Part shown: in pieces, positions 50,632 through 58,570 of the stretch
Numbering within the stretch: position 1 is the stretch's first letter
Layout: each line of letters starts with the position of its first letter
From: DAOMNN01 sp035443825
GTDB lineage: Bacteria > Pseudomonadota > Gammaproteobacteria > Burkholderiales > Rhodocyclaceae
Assembly (NCBI GenBank): GCA_035443825.1
Contig: DAOMNN010000010.1
Span: forward strand, 4,446 to 68,445
DNA: 64,000 bases
Reading direction: 5' to 3'
Position numbers and translations under genes: made by a program
The notes under the pieces: generated by a model
Told to the model about the DNA's origin: nothing
Databases searched by the model: none
Seen by the model: only the letters and a program-made list of their open reading frames with translations

Positions 50632-51152
50632 TGTCGGCCGAGCGCGCAGCCGCCCAGGTTCGCCTCATGGGATTCGATGTCGACGGTGTGCTCACCGACG
50701 GCAGTCTTTACTTCACACCGAACGGAGACGAGATCAAGGCATTCTCGAGCCTGGACGGCCATGGTCTCAAGATGCTCCAGTCGGCGGGCATCAGGGTCGC
50801 GATCATCAGTGGTCGCAGTTCGCGCGCTCTTGAATTGCGTGCTGCCAATCTGGGAATCGACGAACTCTATATGGGGGTGGGCGACAAGCGCGACTGCATG
50901 CGCGCGCTTGTCGCCGCGGAAGGGTTGAGTCCACAGCAGGCCGGCTATATGGGCGACGACGTCGTCGACCTCCCCGTTCTGCGCGCCTGCGGGTTTTCCG
51001 CAGCGCCGGCCGACGCACACGAATTCGTACGACAGCACGTCGAGCTCGTCACCTCACGCGGAGGCGGGCATGGCGCGGTTCGTGAAACCTGCGACTTCAT
51101 CCTGGCCGCACAGGGTCGGCTGCCGGCAATGCTCTCGGCCTATCTCGAGTGA
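50631..51152 (+). CDS. kdsC: 3-deoxy-D-manno-octulosonate 8-phosphate phosphatase
   Basis: 173 residues, C0-type HAD phosphatase with motif DVDGVLTDGS (D16, D18), the IISGRSS motif II and the GDDVVDLPVL motif. It dephosphorylates Kdo-8-phosphate. It is translationally coupled to kdsD (TGATG) and followed 9 bp later by lptC. Confidence 0.95.
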   Translation: MSAERAAAQVRLMGFDVDGVLTDGSLYFTPNGDEIKAFSSLDGHGLKMLQSAGIRVAIISGRSSRALELRAANLGIDELYMGVGDKRDCMRALVAAEGLSPQQAGYMGDDVVDLPVLRACGFSAAPADAHEFVRQHVELVTSRGGGHGAVRETCDFILAAQGRLPAMLSAYLE

Positions 51153-51161
51153 GGTCGGACG

Positions 51162-51743
51162 ATGACACTGCCGATCGACCGACTCTACCCCGTCATCGCC
51201 CTCGCCTTGCTTGCGGGCGTGACGCTCTGGCTCGAACGGGTCACGCAGAGCGATGCCCCTCGCAGCACAGCCGAAGTACGCCAGCATCCCGATTTCATCG
51301 GTGAAGGGGTCCGCCTCATGACCTTTGACGAGGAGGGGAAACAGCACTACGAACTCGTCGCCGACAAGGTCACGCACTACCCCGCATCGGATCTGACCGA
51401 TCTCGACATGCCGCGACTGCGATATGACACCCAGGAGGGCGAAGTACGCGTTTCCGCAGTCCGGGGACAGTCAAGGGCGGCCGGCGCGGAGATCCATCTC
51501 GCCGGCGACGTTCACGTGATTCGCGACGGCCTCGGCGGCGCGCCCGATCTCACGCTCGCGTCACCTACGCTCACGGTATGGCCCGACGACGAACGTGCCG
51601 AGACGAGCGACCCGGTCGTCCTCACCCGGGGTGACTCCGTCGCTCGCGGCAACGGGATGAAAGCGGACAGCCTGTTCGGTAAACTGGAACTCATCGGGGA
51701 TGCCAGGGTTAACATGCCCCCCTCTTCGCGGACCGCACCATGA
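51162..51743 (+). CDS. lptC: LPS export system protein LptC
   Basis: 193 residues with one N-terminal membrane anchor (about 6-23) and a periplasmic beta-jellyroll domain. The family pattern VRLMTFDEEGKQHYELVADKVTHYPASD and the repeated strand pattern with EIHLAGDVHVI fit LptC. It passes LPS from LptBFG to LptA. It overlaps lptA by 4 bp. Confidence 0.9.
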   Translation: MTLPIDRLYPVIALALLAGVTLWLERVTQSDAPRSTAEVRQHPDFIGEGVRLMTFDEEGKQHYELVADKVTHYPASDLTDLDMPRLRYDTQEGEVRVSAVRGQSRAAGAEIHLAGDVHVIRDGLGGAPDLTLASPTLTVWPDDERAETSDPVVLTRGDSVARGNGMKADSLFGKLELIGDARVNMPPSSRTAP

Positions 51744-52267
51744 AAAGAAAAATCATTGTCTTCTTGCTTGCGACATTGCTGGCCACCTTGACTGCAGGCG
51801 CATTGGCAGAACGCGCCGACCGTGATCAGCCGGTCAATATCGAAGCCGACCGGGTCATCGTGGATGACCGCACCCGAACGCACTCGTTCGAGGGGCAAGT
51901 CGTGCTCACGCAGGGTTCGCTCGTCATCAAGGGCGACAGGCTGGTTGTGGTCCAGGGCGCCGACGGCTTCCATACGGGCATCGCGAGCGGCGGGAAGAAG
52001 GGGCTCGCGAGCTTCAGGCAGAAGCGCGAAGCAAGCGATGAGTATGTCGAGGGTGAAGCGGAGCAGATCGAGTACGACAGCCGAAACGAAACCGCGAAAC
52101 TGATCGGGCGCGCCTGGATCAGGGCCGGCGGCGACGAGATGCGTGGGGATTTCATCGAGTACGACGCATTGACCGAAAACTACATCGCAGGCAGTACGCC
52201 GTCGACCGCCGGACGCGTGCGTGCAGTGCTTCAGCCCAAGGGGGCTGCGGCGGGCGACAGCCAATAG
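51740..52267 (+). CDS. lptA: LPS transport periplasmic protein LptA
   Basis: 175 residues with a signal peptide (about 1-24, ending AGALA) and the OstA-like domain: QPVNIEADRVIVDDRTRTHSFEGQVVLTQGSLVIKGDRLVV-type repeats (residues about 32-75), and EGEAEQIEYDSRNETAKL. It forms the periplasmic LPS bridge. In most betaproteobacteria lptB and rpoN follow; here the next gene is an enoyl-CoA hydratase. Confidence 0.94.
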   Translation: MKRKIIVFLLATLLATLTAGALAERADRDQPVNIEADRVIVDDRTRTHSFEGQVVLTQGSLVIKGDRLVVVQGADGFHTGIASGGKKGLASFRQKREASDEYVEGEAEQIEYDSRNETAKLIGRAWIRAGGDEMRGDFIEYDALTENYIAGSTPSTAGRVRAVLQPKGAAAGDSQ

Positions 52268-52290
52268 GCATTTATCGCAGGGGACAGCAA

Positions 52291-53067
52291 ATGAGCTTCG
52301 AAAACATCATCGTGGACACCCGTGGCCGTGTGGGCTTGATCACACTGAACCGTCCGAAGGCGCTCAATGCCTTGAACGACGACCTCGTCGACGAGGTCGG
52401 AACGGCGCTCGACCGGTTCGAGGCCGACGAGAACATCGGCGCAATCGTCATCACCGGCTCCGAGAAGGCATTCGCAGCAGGAGCCGACATCGGCGCCATG
52501 GCCACGTTCTCGCACATGGACGCCTACATGGGCGACTACATCACACGCAACTGGGAACGCGTCAAGACGTGCCGCAAACCGGTGATCGCCGCAGTATCGG
52601 GCTACGCTCTGGGAGGCGGTTGCGAGTTGGCGATGATGTGCGACATGATCATTGCTGCCGACAGTGCCAAGTTCGGCCAGCCGGAAATCAGACTCGGCAT
52701 TCTTCCGGGGGCCGGCGGCACACAACGTCTTCCCCGCGCGGTCGGCAAGGCAAAGGCCATGGACATGTGCCTGACTGCACGCATGATGGATGCCGAAGAG
52801 GCGGAACGGGCTGGACTCGTCGCCCGCGTGGTCCCCGCCGACAAAGTCCTTGACGAGGCGCTCTCTGTGGCCGAGACGATTGCCGGTTTTTCGCTGCCCG
52901 TGGTCATGATGATCAAGGAATCGGTGAACCGCGCCTTCGAGAGCAGTCTCAATGAAGGCCTGCTCTTCGAGCGTCGCGTCTTTCACGCTGCGTTCGGACT
53001 CGAAGACCAGAAGGAAGGCATGGCCGCCTTCGTCGACAAGCGCAAACCCGACTTCAAGCATCGCTGA
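52291..53067 (+). CDS. Enoyl-CoA hydratase (crotonase family)
   Basis: 258 residues with GGGGA seven bases before the ATG. Both catalytic glutamates are in place: GGGCELAMMCD and GQPEIRLGILPGAGGTQRL, very close to the classical short-chain crotonase pattern. The oxyanion-hole motif AFAAGADIGAM is also present. It hydrates enoyl-CoA in beta-oxidation or aromatic-acid degradation; substrate length is not deducible. It lies 23 bp downstream of lptA and 366 bp upstream of the phasin. A link to PHA through supply of 3-hydroxyacyl-CoA is possible only with a hydratase of the right stereochemistry, and this family normally gives the S-isomer. Confidence 0.9.
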   Translation: MSFENIIVDTRGRVGLITLNRPKALNALNDDLVDEVGTALDRFEADENIGAIVITGSEKAFAAGADIGAMATFSHMDAYMGDYITRNWERVKTCRKPVIAAVSGYALGGGCELAMMCDMIIAADSAKFGQPEIRLGILPGAGGTQRLPRAVGKAKAMDMCLTARMMDAEEAERAGLVARVVPADKVLDEALSVAETIAGFSLPVVMMIKESVNRAFESSLNEGLLFERRVFHAAFGLEDQKEGMAAFVDKRKPDFKHR

Positions 53068-53433
53068 AGCAGCGTTCTGCGGGCCGGTCGACCTCCGGCC
53101 GGAGGTATCGGCCTGCAACGCTCTGCTACGTCCATCCGGCCGTCCGCCTTCGGCCAGTCATCTTGGTGCAACGTCGGCTTGGCATACTGCAGCATGAGCA
53201 GGGTCCAGGTTGGTTAGAGAGACCGTCACAAGGATCTCTCGGTTAGCACAAACCTCCTTTCAAACAATTTGTTACATCAAGTTCAAAGATCGCACCCAGA
53301 AATTGTGCGTTGCACCAAAAAAACGTTGACATGGCATTCCTCGCGCCTATAATTCGCATCATGCTGCATCGCACCACAACCGATGCACCCGATTCCAACG
53401 TGGTTTGAAACCGTAGTCCTCTAGGAGAAATAC
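53068..53433 (+). promoter_or_regulatory. 366-bp region upstream of the phasin gene with strong promoter
   Basis: TTGACA (53326-53331), 16-bp spacer, TATAAT (53348-53353): both hexamers match the sigma-70 consensus perfectly. TGCGTTGCACCA (53306-53317) lies just upstream of -35 and TGCATCGCACCA (53365-53376) just after the expected start. This paired placement, with GCACCA-plus-A-rich sequence, resembles what I recall of PhaR operators at phaP in Ralstonia; the match is from memory. A strong AGGAG lies before the ATG. Further upstream, ACCTCCGGCCGGAGGT (53091-53106) is a perfect 16-bp palindrome just after the hydratase gene, of unknown role. Confidence 0.7.
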
Positions 53434-53994
53434 ATGTTTGCTACCCCCGAGCAGTTCGCTGCCTCCAACAAAGTCGGCGTCGAGACCCTGCTGACCGTTG
53501 CCAATTCCGCTTTCGCCAGCGCCGAGCGCCTGGCTGCCCTGAACCTGAATACCGCGCGCAGCGTGCTCGAAGACGCGATCGCCAACACCAAGACACTGCT
53601 CGGTGCCAAGGACGTTCAGGAACTGCTGAGCCTCCAGACCGCTCTGGCCCAGCCGCTGGTCGAGAAGGCCGTTGCCTACAACCGCAGCGTCTACGAGATC
53701 ACCACCCAGAGCCAGGAAGAAGTATCGAAGCTGGTCGAAGCCCAGATGGCCGACATCAACAAGAACGTCGCCGCTGCTCTCGACAAGGCTGCCAAGTCCG
53801 CACCGGCCGGCTCCGATGTTGCCGTCGCCGCGGTGAAGTCCGCCATCGCAGCCGCCAACAGCGCCTACGACAGCGTCAGCAAGGCCGCCAAGCAAGTTGC
53901 CGAGATCGCCGAAGCCAACGTGGCTGCCGCGACCAATGCCACTGTCAAGGCCGTGAGCACCGCTTCGAAGAGCACTGCCAAGAAAGCCGCCTGA
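53434..53994 (+). CDS. phaP: Phasin (PHA granule-associated protein)
   Basis: 186 residues of the phasin_2 family, starting FATPEQFAASNKVGVETLL. It is almost entirely amphipathic helix, with VQELLSLQTALAQPLVEKAVAYNRSVYEI as the most typical segment (about residues 68-96). The C-terminus is a low-complexity Ala/Lys-rich stretch (ASKSTAKKAA). Phasins coat polyhydroxyalkanoate granules and control their size. The AGGAG ribosome site, consensus promoter and terminator right after the gene point to very high expression as a single-gene unit. No PHA synthase is in the window. Confidence 0.95.
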   Translation: MFATPEQFAASNKVGVETLLTVANSAFASAERLAALNLNTARSVLEDAIANTKTLLGAKDVQELLSLQTALAQPLVEKAVAYNRSVYEITTQSQEEVSKLVEAQMADINKNVAAALDKAAKSAPAGSDVAVAAVKSAIAAANSAYDSVSKAAKQVAEIAEANVAAATNATVKAVSTASKSTAKKAA

Positions 53995-54014
53995 TCTTCA
54001 TCAGCGCAGCTAAC

Positions 54015-54044
54015 GAAAAAGCCCCGCTATGCGGGGCTTTTTTT
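54015..54044 (+). terminator. Rho-independent terminator of the phasin gene
   Basis: AAAAA, then GCCCCGC (54021-54027), loop TAT, GCGGGGC (54031-54037) and seven T. A textbook terminator about 20 bases after the stop codon; the A and T runs extend the stem and make it usable in both directions. Confidence 0.95.
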
Positions 54045-54126
54045 GTTCACCGTTTGATCAGGATGACGTCCCGACCCGGCATTCGCTGGTGCCGCATGAA
54101 CGAATTCGCGGCCTCTCACGCAATCA

Positions 54127-54873
54127 TCACGTGGCCGACGAACCCTCGACGGAGCGGCCGTAATGATGCGGAAACAGCCTGCGCATCTCGGCTTCGATCC
54201 ATTTCTCGGCACGCTCGTTGATCTCGGCTGCTTCGAGACCGGCCGGATCGATCGGGGGACCGATACTGACGGTGATCTCGCCGGGCTCCTTGAGGAATGC
54301 GTTCCGTTTCCAGAACTCTCCCGCATTATGTGCAACCGGCACGACCGGGGCGCCCGCCTTCTGTGCGAGCCACGCGCCGCCCGGTTTGTAGCGGCGAGAC
54401 ACACCGGGGGCGACTCGGGTGCCCTCAGGAAAGAGCACCACCCAGAAGCCTTCCGACAACAGTGCGGTCCCCTGTTCCACGACCTGTCCAAGGGCGTCCT
54501 TGCCCGCCGCGCGGTCGATCGCGATCATCGGCAGTTGCGCCAGGCCCCAGCCGAGGAAAGGCACCCTCAACAGTTCCCGTTTCAGTACGAAGCTCAGCGG
54601 CGGGAATATCGCCTGCAGGGCAAGGGTCTCCCACGCGGACTGATGCTTGGACAGGATCACGGACGCGCGCTTCGGGATGTTCTCCTGCCCAAGAACCCGG
54701 TAGCGGATTCCAAGGACGTGCCACACCAGCCACAACATGATGTGGGTATACGAGGTGATGATCCGATATCTTGTGAGCGGCCGGAATGGAAAGGTCAGGA
54801 GGCTGAACAGACCATACGGTGCGGTCACCAGCACCGCAGCCACACCGAAGACCAAAGAACGAATGATGGACAT
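54127..54873 (-). CDS. plsC: 1-acylglycerol-3-phosphate acyltransferase (PlsC-like)
   Basis: 248 residues from the ATG at 54873, with an N-terminal membrane segment (about 5-30). Acyltransferase motif III VVLFPEGTRVAPG and the substrate region KRELLRVPFLGWG are present. Motif I reads KHQSAWE, so the catalytic HX4D has Glu in place of Asp, a variant I believe is widespread in this betaproteobacterial subfamily. It acylates lysophosphatidic acid or a related lysolipid. It follows gmhB by 8 bp, suggesting a role in envelope lipid supply. Confidence 0.88.
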   Translation of the reverse strand: MSIIRSLVFGVAAVLVTAPYGLFSLLTFPFRPLTRYRIITSYTHIMLWLVWHVLGIRYRVLGQENIPKRASVILSKHQSAWETLALQAIFPPLSFVLKRELLRVPFLGWGLAQLPMIAIDRAAGKDALGQVVEQGTALLSEGFWVVLFPEGTRVAPGVSRRYKPGGAWLAQKAGAPVVPVAHNAGEFWKRNAFLKEPGEITVSIGPPIDPAGLEAAEINERAEKWIEAEMRRLFPHHYGRSVEGSSAT

Positions 54874-54881
54874 GGGCCGAT

Positions 54882-55415
54882 TCAGCCGATGAGGTCGGCA
54901 ACGACGGTTGCCAGATCCGGGTACACGAGCGTGCCCGGCGGAAGGGCCGGATCCAGGCGGGTTTTCTGTCCCTTTCCGGTCAGCACGAGGTAGGGCGTGC
55001 CGCCCACTGCGACTGCCGCCTGCAGGTCGCGCAGGCTGTCCCCGACGACAGGCACGTTGGTCAGTTCGACGTTGAACCGGTCCGCGATCTGAAGCAACAG
55101 GCCCGGCTTCGGCTTGCGGCATTCGCACGTCGAATCGGCCGCATGCGGGCAGAAGAAGATCGCGTCGAGCCGCCCGCCGACCTGGGCAAGGCTCTTGACC
55201 ATCTTGTCGTTGATCGCGTTGAGCATGTCCATCCCGAACAATCCACGGCCGATCCCGGACTGGTTGGTGGCGACGACGACTCGCCATCCCCATTGATTGA
55301 GCCGCGCGATCGCCTCGAGCGAACCGTCGATGGGACGCCACTCGTCGGGCGACTTGATGTACTGGTCCGAGTCGTGGTTGATCACCCCATCGCGATCGAG
55401 AATCACGAGTTTCAT
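54882..55415 (-). CDS. gmhB: D-glycero-beta-D-manno-heptose 1,7-bisphosphate 7-phosphatase
   Basis: 177 residues of the HAD superfamily with motif LDRDGVIN (D7, D9), the ATNQSGIGRG motif II and a zinc-type Cys cluster (CPHAADSTCECRKPKPG) characteristic of GmhB. It removes the 7-phosphate in ADP-heptose synthesis, ahead of the adenylyltransferase at 1323-1811. It lies between glyS (60 bp) and plsC. Confidence 0.94.
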   Translation of the reverse strand: MKLVILDRDGVINHDSDQYIKSPDEWRPIDGSLEAIARLNQWGWRVVVATNQSGIGRGLFGMDMLNAINDKMVKSLAQVGGRLDAIFFCPHAADSTCECRKPKPGLLLQIADRFNVELTNVPVVGDSLRDLQAAVAVGGTPYLVLTGKGQKTRLDPALPPGTLVYPDLATVVADLIG

Positions 55416-55475
55416 AGCTGGCTGCTCCGAAAGCGTCGCCGAACGGAAGTGCGCGCAAGTCCCATGGCGTACGCC

Positions 55476-57569
55476 CTACTGGGTCGACAGGCGGGAAATG
55501 TCCGCCACGCGATTCATGAGACTCGCGAGGACTCCGAGCAAGGCAAGCCGGTTGCTCCGGATCAGAGGCTCGTCGGCCATAACCATCACATTGTCGAAGA
55601 AGTTGTCCACAGACTCGCGCAGGCCTGCCAGCACGCGCAGGGATTCGGTGTAATCCTCGTTCTCGAAATGCGAGTGCACCAGCGGCGCGACATCGACCAC
55701 CTGATGGAACAGCGCCTTCTCGGCATCTTCCTGCAGCAGCGCGACATCGGGATCGCCCGGGCTCGTATCCGACTTGCGCAGGATGTTGACGATGCGTTTG
55801 TTCGCCGCAGCCAACGCTGCCGACTCGGGCAGGGCGCGAAACACCCGCACCGCTTCGAGTTTTGCCGGGATGAGATCGATCCGTGTCGGACGCAATGCCA
55901 GCACGGCATCGACGGTGTCGAGTTCCTGGTCCGACTCACGCAACTGGTTGCGCAGACGTTCGAACATGAACTCCAGCAATTGGCGCTCGAAGTCGGTGGC
56001 GGTCAATACCCCCGGCGCATAGCCCGTCGCCGCCTCCTCGATGAGCACCGCCAGATCCAGCGGCAACGGCGTTTCCATCACGATACGCAGCACGCCCAGC
56101 GCGGCGCGACGAAGCCCGAACGGGTCCTTGTCGCCGGTAGGCACCAAGCCAATACCGAAGAATCCGACCAGTGCGTCAAGCTTGTCCGCCAGTGCAACCG
56201 CACACGCCACGTTCCCGACCGGCAACACGTCGCCGGCAAAGCGCGGGCGATAGTGTGCTGCAATCGCGTCGGCCACGACCTCGAGTTCTCCGTCGTGCAG
56301 TGCATAGTAGCGGCCCATGATTCCCTGCAATTCGGGGAACTCGCCAACCATCTCGGTCACCAGGTCGGCCTTGGCGAGGCGGGCAGCACGCGACGCGGCC
56401 TCCACGTTCGCCCCCAGGCCGCCGGCGATCTTCCCTGCCAAACGCTGGAGGCGACCGACGCGTTCGAACTGGCTCCCGAGCTTGTTGTGATAGACAACCG
56501 GTTCGAGCCTCGAGAGCCGGCTCTCGAGGCTTTGCCTCCGATCCTGCTCGAGGAAGAAGCGTGCATCCGCAAGTCGCGGTCGCACGACACGCTGGTTGCC
56601 CGCGACGATTCGGGATGGATCGGCCACGCGCATGTTCGATACGATCAGGAAACGGTTCAGAAGCCGCCCAGCGTCATCGAACAAGGGAAAATACTTCTGA
56701 TTCGCGCGCATCGTCAGAATGAGGCACTCCTGAGGCACTTCCAGGTACTCGGGCTCGAATTCTCCGACGTACACGCTCGGGTGCTCCACGAGCGCCGCAA
56801 CTTCATCCAGCAGATCGGCATAGTCTCCGAGTCCCGCACCCTGCGCCTGTGCCACGGCGATCAACTGATGTTCGATTTCGTCGCGGCGCTCGCCGAAATG
56901 CGGAACCACCTTGCCCTCGGCCAGGAGCGTCGGCTCGTACGCCTCGGCGGTCGCAAGTTCAATATCGCCACGGCTCATGAAACGGTGGCCGCGCGTGACG
57001 CGTCCGGCGGCAAGCCCCAGCACGGTGCCAGGCACCACACGCGGCCCGTGGAGCATCACGAGCTTGTGCACCGGGCGCACGAATTGAACGTCGCTGGAAC
57101 CCCAGCGCATCAGTTTGGGAATCGGCAGGCCCTTCACCGCCTCCTGTACCACATGCGCGAGCACGTCATCGAGGATCGCGCCCGGCTCCTGGCGAGTGTA
57201 GAAGAGCGCTTCCGCCTTCCCTTCCATGCGCCGCTCGAAGCCAGCCACGGCATCAATGGGAATGTCGCGTGCCTGCAGCTTCTTGACGAGGGCCGGCGTC
57301 GGCCGCCCATCCGCATCGAGCGCAACCTGCACGGGCATGAGCTTTTCGCTGACCTGCCGGGACGGGGCCTGCGCGCGCACCCCTGCAACGCTGACTGCAA
57401 GCCGTCGCGGTGCCGCAAAGCTGCGGAAATCCGCTGCGCCTTCGATCAGGCTGCGGCTTTCGAGGCCTTCCATGATCTTCCCCGCGAACGCCTCGCCCAG
57501 ATGAGGCAACGCCTTGGGCGGCAACTCCTCGGTGAGCAACTCGACGAGCAATGTGGCCACTGACATCAC
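55476..57569 (-). CDS. glyS: Glycine--tRNA ligase beta subunit
   Basis: 697 residues, the tRNA-binding beta chain of the alpha2-beta2 enzyme. Conserved parts are LLVELLTEELPPKAL at the N-terminus, the internal GHRF-type segment (VTRGHRFMS), EQDRRQSLESR and an HD-like and anticodon-binding C-terminal half. It overlaps glyQ by 4 bp (ATGA). A long open frame on the opposite strand is a composition artefact. Confidence 0.97.
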   Translation of the reverse strand: MMSVATLLVELLTEELPPKALPHLGEAFAGKIMEGLESRSLIEGAADFRSFAAPRRLAVSVAGVRAQAPSRQVSEKLMPVQVALDADGRPTPALVKKLQARDIPIDAVAGFERRMEGKAEALFYTRQEPGAILDDVLAHVVQEAVKGLPIPKLMRWGSSDVQFVRPVHKLVMLHGPRVVPGTVLGLAAGRVTRGHRFMSRGDIELATAEAYEPTLLAEGKVVPHFGERRDEIEHQLIAVAQAQGAGLGDYADLLDEVAALVEHPSVYVGEFEPEYLEVPQECLILTMRANQKYFPLFDDAGRLLNRFLIVSNMRVADPSRIVAGNQRVVRPRLADARFFLEQDRRQSLESRLSRLEPVVYHNKLGSQFERVGRLQRLAGKIAGGLGANVEAASRAARLAKADLVTEMVGEFPELQGIMGRYYALHDGELEVVADAIAAHYRPRFAGDVLPVGNVACAVALADKLDALVGFFGIGLVPTGDKDPFGLRRAALGVLRIVMETPLPLDLAVLIEEAATGYAPGVLTATDFERQLLEFMFERLRNQLRESDQELDTVDAVLALRPTRIDLIPAKLEAVRVFRALPESAALAAANKRIVNILRKSDTSPGDPDVALLQEDAEKALFHQVVDVAPLVHSHFENEDYTESLRVLAGLRESVDNFFDNVMVMADEPLIRSNRLALLGVLASLMNRVADISRLSTQ

Positions 57570-58495
57570 GCACCCTCCGCGATCGAGGATTCGACATGCC
57601 GGGCGAGGAGCGGAAACCCCATCGCTTCGCGCGATTGGTAGTAGGCCTGCGCGACGGCCCGCGAGAGATTGCGGATGCGCCCGATGTAGGCCGCGCGTTC
57701 AGTCACCGAAATCGCGCCACGTGCATCGAGCAGATTGAACGTGTGACCTGCCTTGAGCACCATCTCGTAGGCCGGCAATGGCACCCCCGCTTCGGTCAGG
57801 CGTCGCGCCTCGGACTCGTAGTTGCCGAACAGCGAAAACAGGAAATCGACGTTCGCCAGTTCGAAATTGTATTTCGATTGCTCGATTTCGTTCTGGTGAT
57901 AGACGTCGCCGTATGTCACACGCGTACCGTCCGGATAGACGGTCCACAGCAGGTCGAAGACGTTCTCCACGCCCTGCAGATACATCGCGAGGCGTTCGAT
58001 CCCGTAAGTGATCTCGCCCAGGACCGGCCTGCAATCCAGCCCCCCAACCTGCTGGAAGTACGTGAACTGGGTGACCTCCATGCCATCGAGCCAAACTTCC
58101 CAGCCCAGACCCCAAGCACCCAGCGTCGGATTCTCCCAATCGTCCTCGACGAAGCGGATGTCGTGCTCGAGCGGATCGATGCCGAGGGCGCGCAGCGAAT
58201 CCAGGTAGAGATCCTGGATGTTAAGCGGCGAGGGCTTGAGTGCGACCTGATATTGGTAGTAATGCTGCAGGCGGTTGGGGTTCTCGCCGTAGCGGCCATC
58301 CTTCGGACGGCGCGAAGGCTGGACGTAGGCGGCGTTCCACGGCTCGGGGCCGATTGCACGCAGGCAGGTGGCGACATGCGACGTCCCGGCGCCGACTTCG
58401 AGATCTATGGGCTGGAGCAGGACACAGCCGTGATCGCCCCAGAATTTCTGGAGCGTCTGGATGATCTGCTGGAAAGTCGGTTTGGTTTTCGACAT
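57566..58495 (-). CDS. glyQ: Glycine--tRNA ligase alpha subunit
   Basis: 309 residues from the ATG at 58495; another in-frame ATG at 58501 would add two. It is a class II synthetase catalytic chain with TFQQIIQTLQKFWGDHGCVLLQP, CLRAIGPEPWNAAYVQPSRRPKDGRYGENPNRLQHYYQYQV and GEITYGIERLAMYLQG (three segments across residues 7-180). It activates glycine. The strand order glyQ-glyS-gmhB-plsC is standard for betaproteobacteria. Confidence 0.97.
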   Translation of the reverse strand: MSKTKPTFQQIIQTLQKFWGDHGCVLLQPIDLEVGAGTSHVATCLRAIGPEPWNAAYVQPSRRPKDGRYGENPNRLQHYYQYQVALKPSPLNIQDLYLDSLRALGIDPLEHDIRFVEDDWENPTLGAWGLGWEVWLDGMEVTQFTYFQQVGGLDCRPVLGEITYGIERLAMYLQGVENVFDLLWTVYPDGTRVTYGDVYHQNEIEQSKYNFELANVDFLFSLFGNYESEARRLTEAGVPLPAYEMVLKAGHTFNLLDARGAISVTERAAYIGRIRNLSRAVAQAYYQSREAMGFPLLARHVESSIAEGA

Positions 58496-58570
58496 GGTCA
58501 TGGTTACGACGGAATGTCCTGCTCGGGCAAAGATCTGGATTTTACTGGCTTTCAGCGCCACGGTCGAAGA

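Noticed and set aside
53206..53250. Hairpin GAGAGA ... TCTCTC upstream of the phasin promoter as a terminator for the hydratase gene
   Set aside because: The stem is only 6 bp with a 12-base loop and no T-run.
55143..57563. An 806-codon plus-strand frame opposite glyS and gmhB
   Set aside because: It crosses two well-supported minus-strand genes and shows no family motif.
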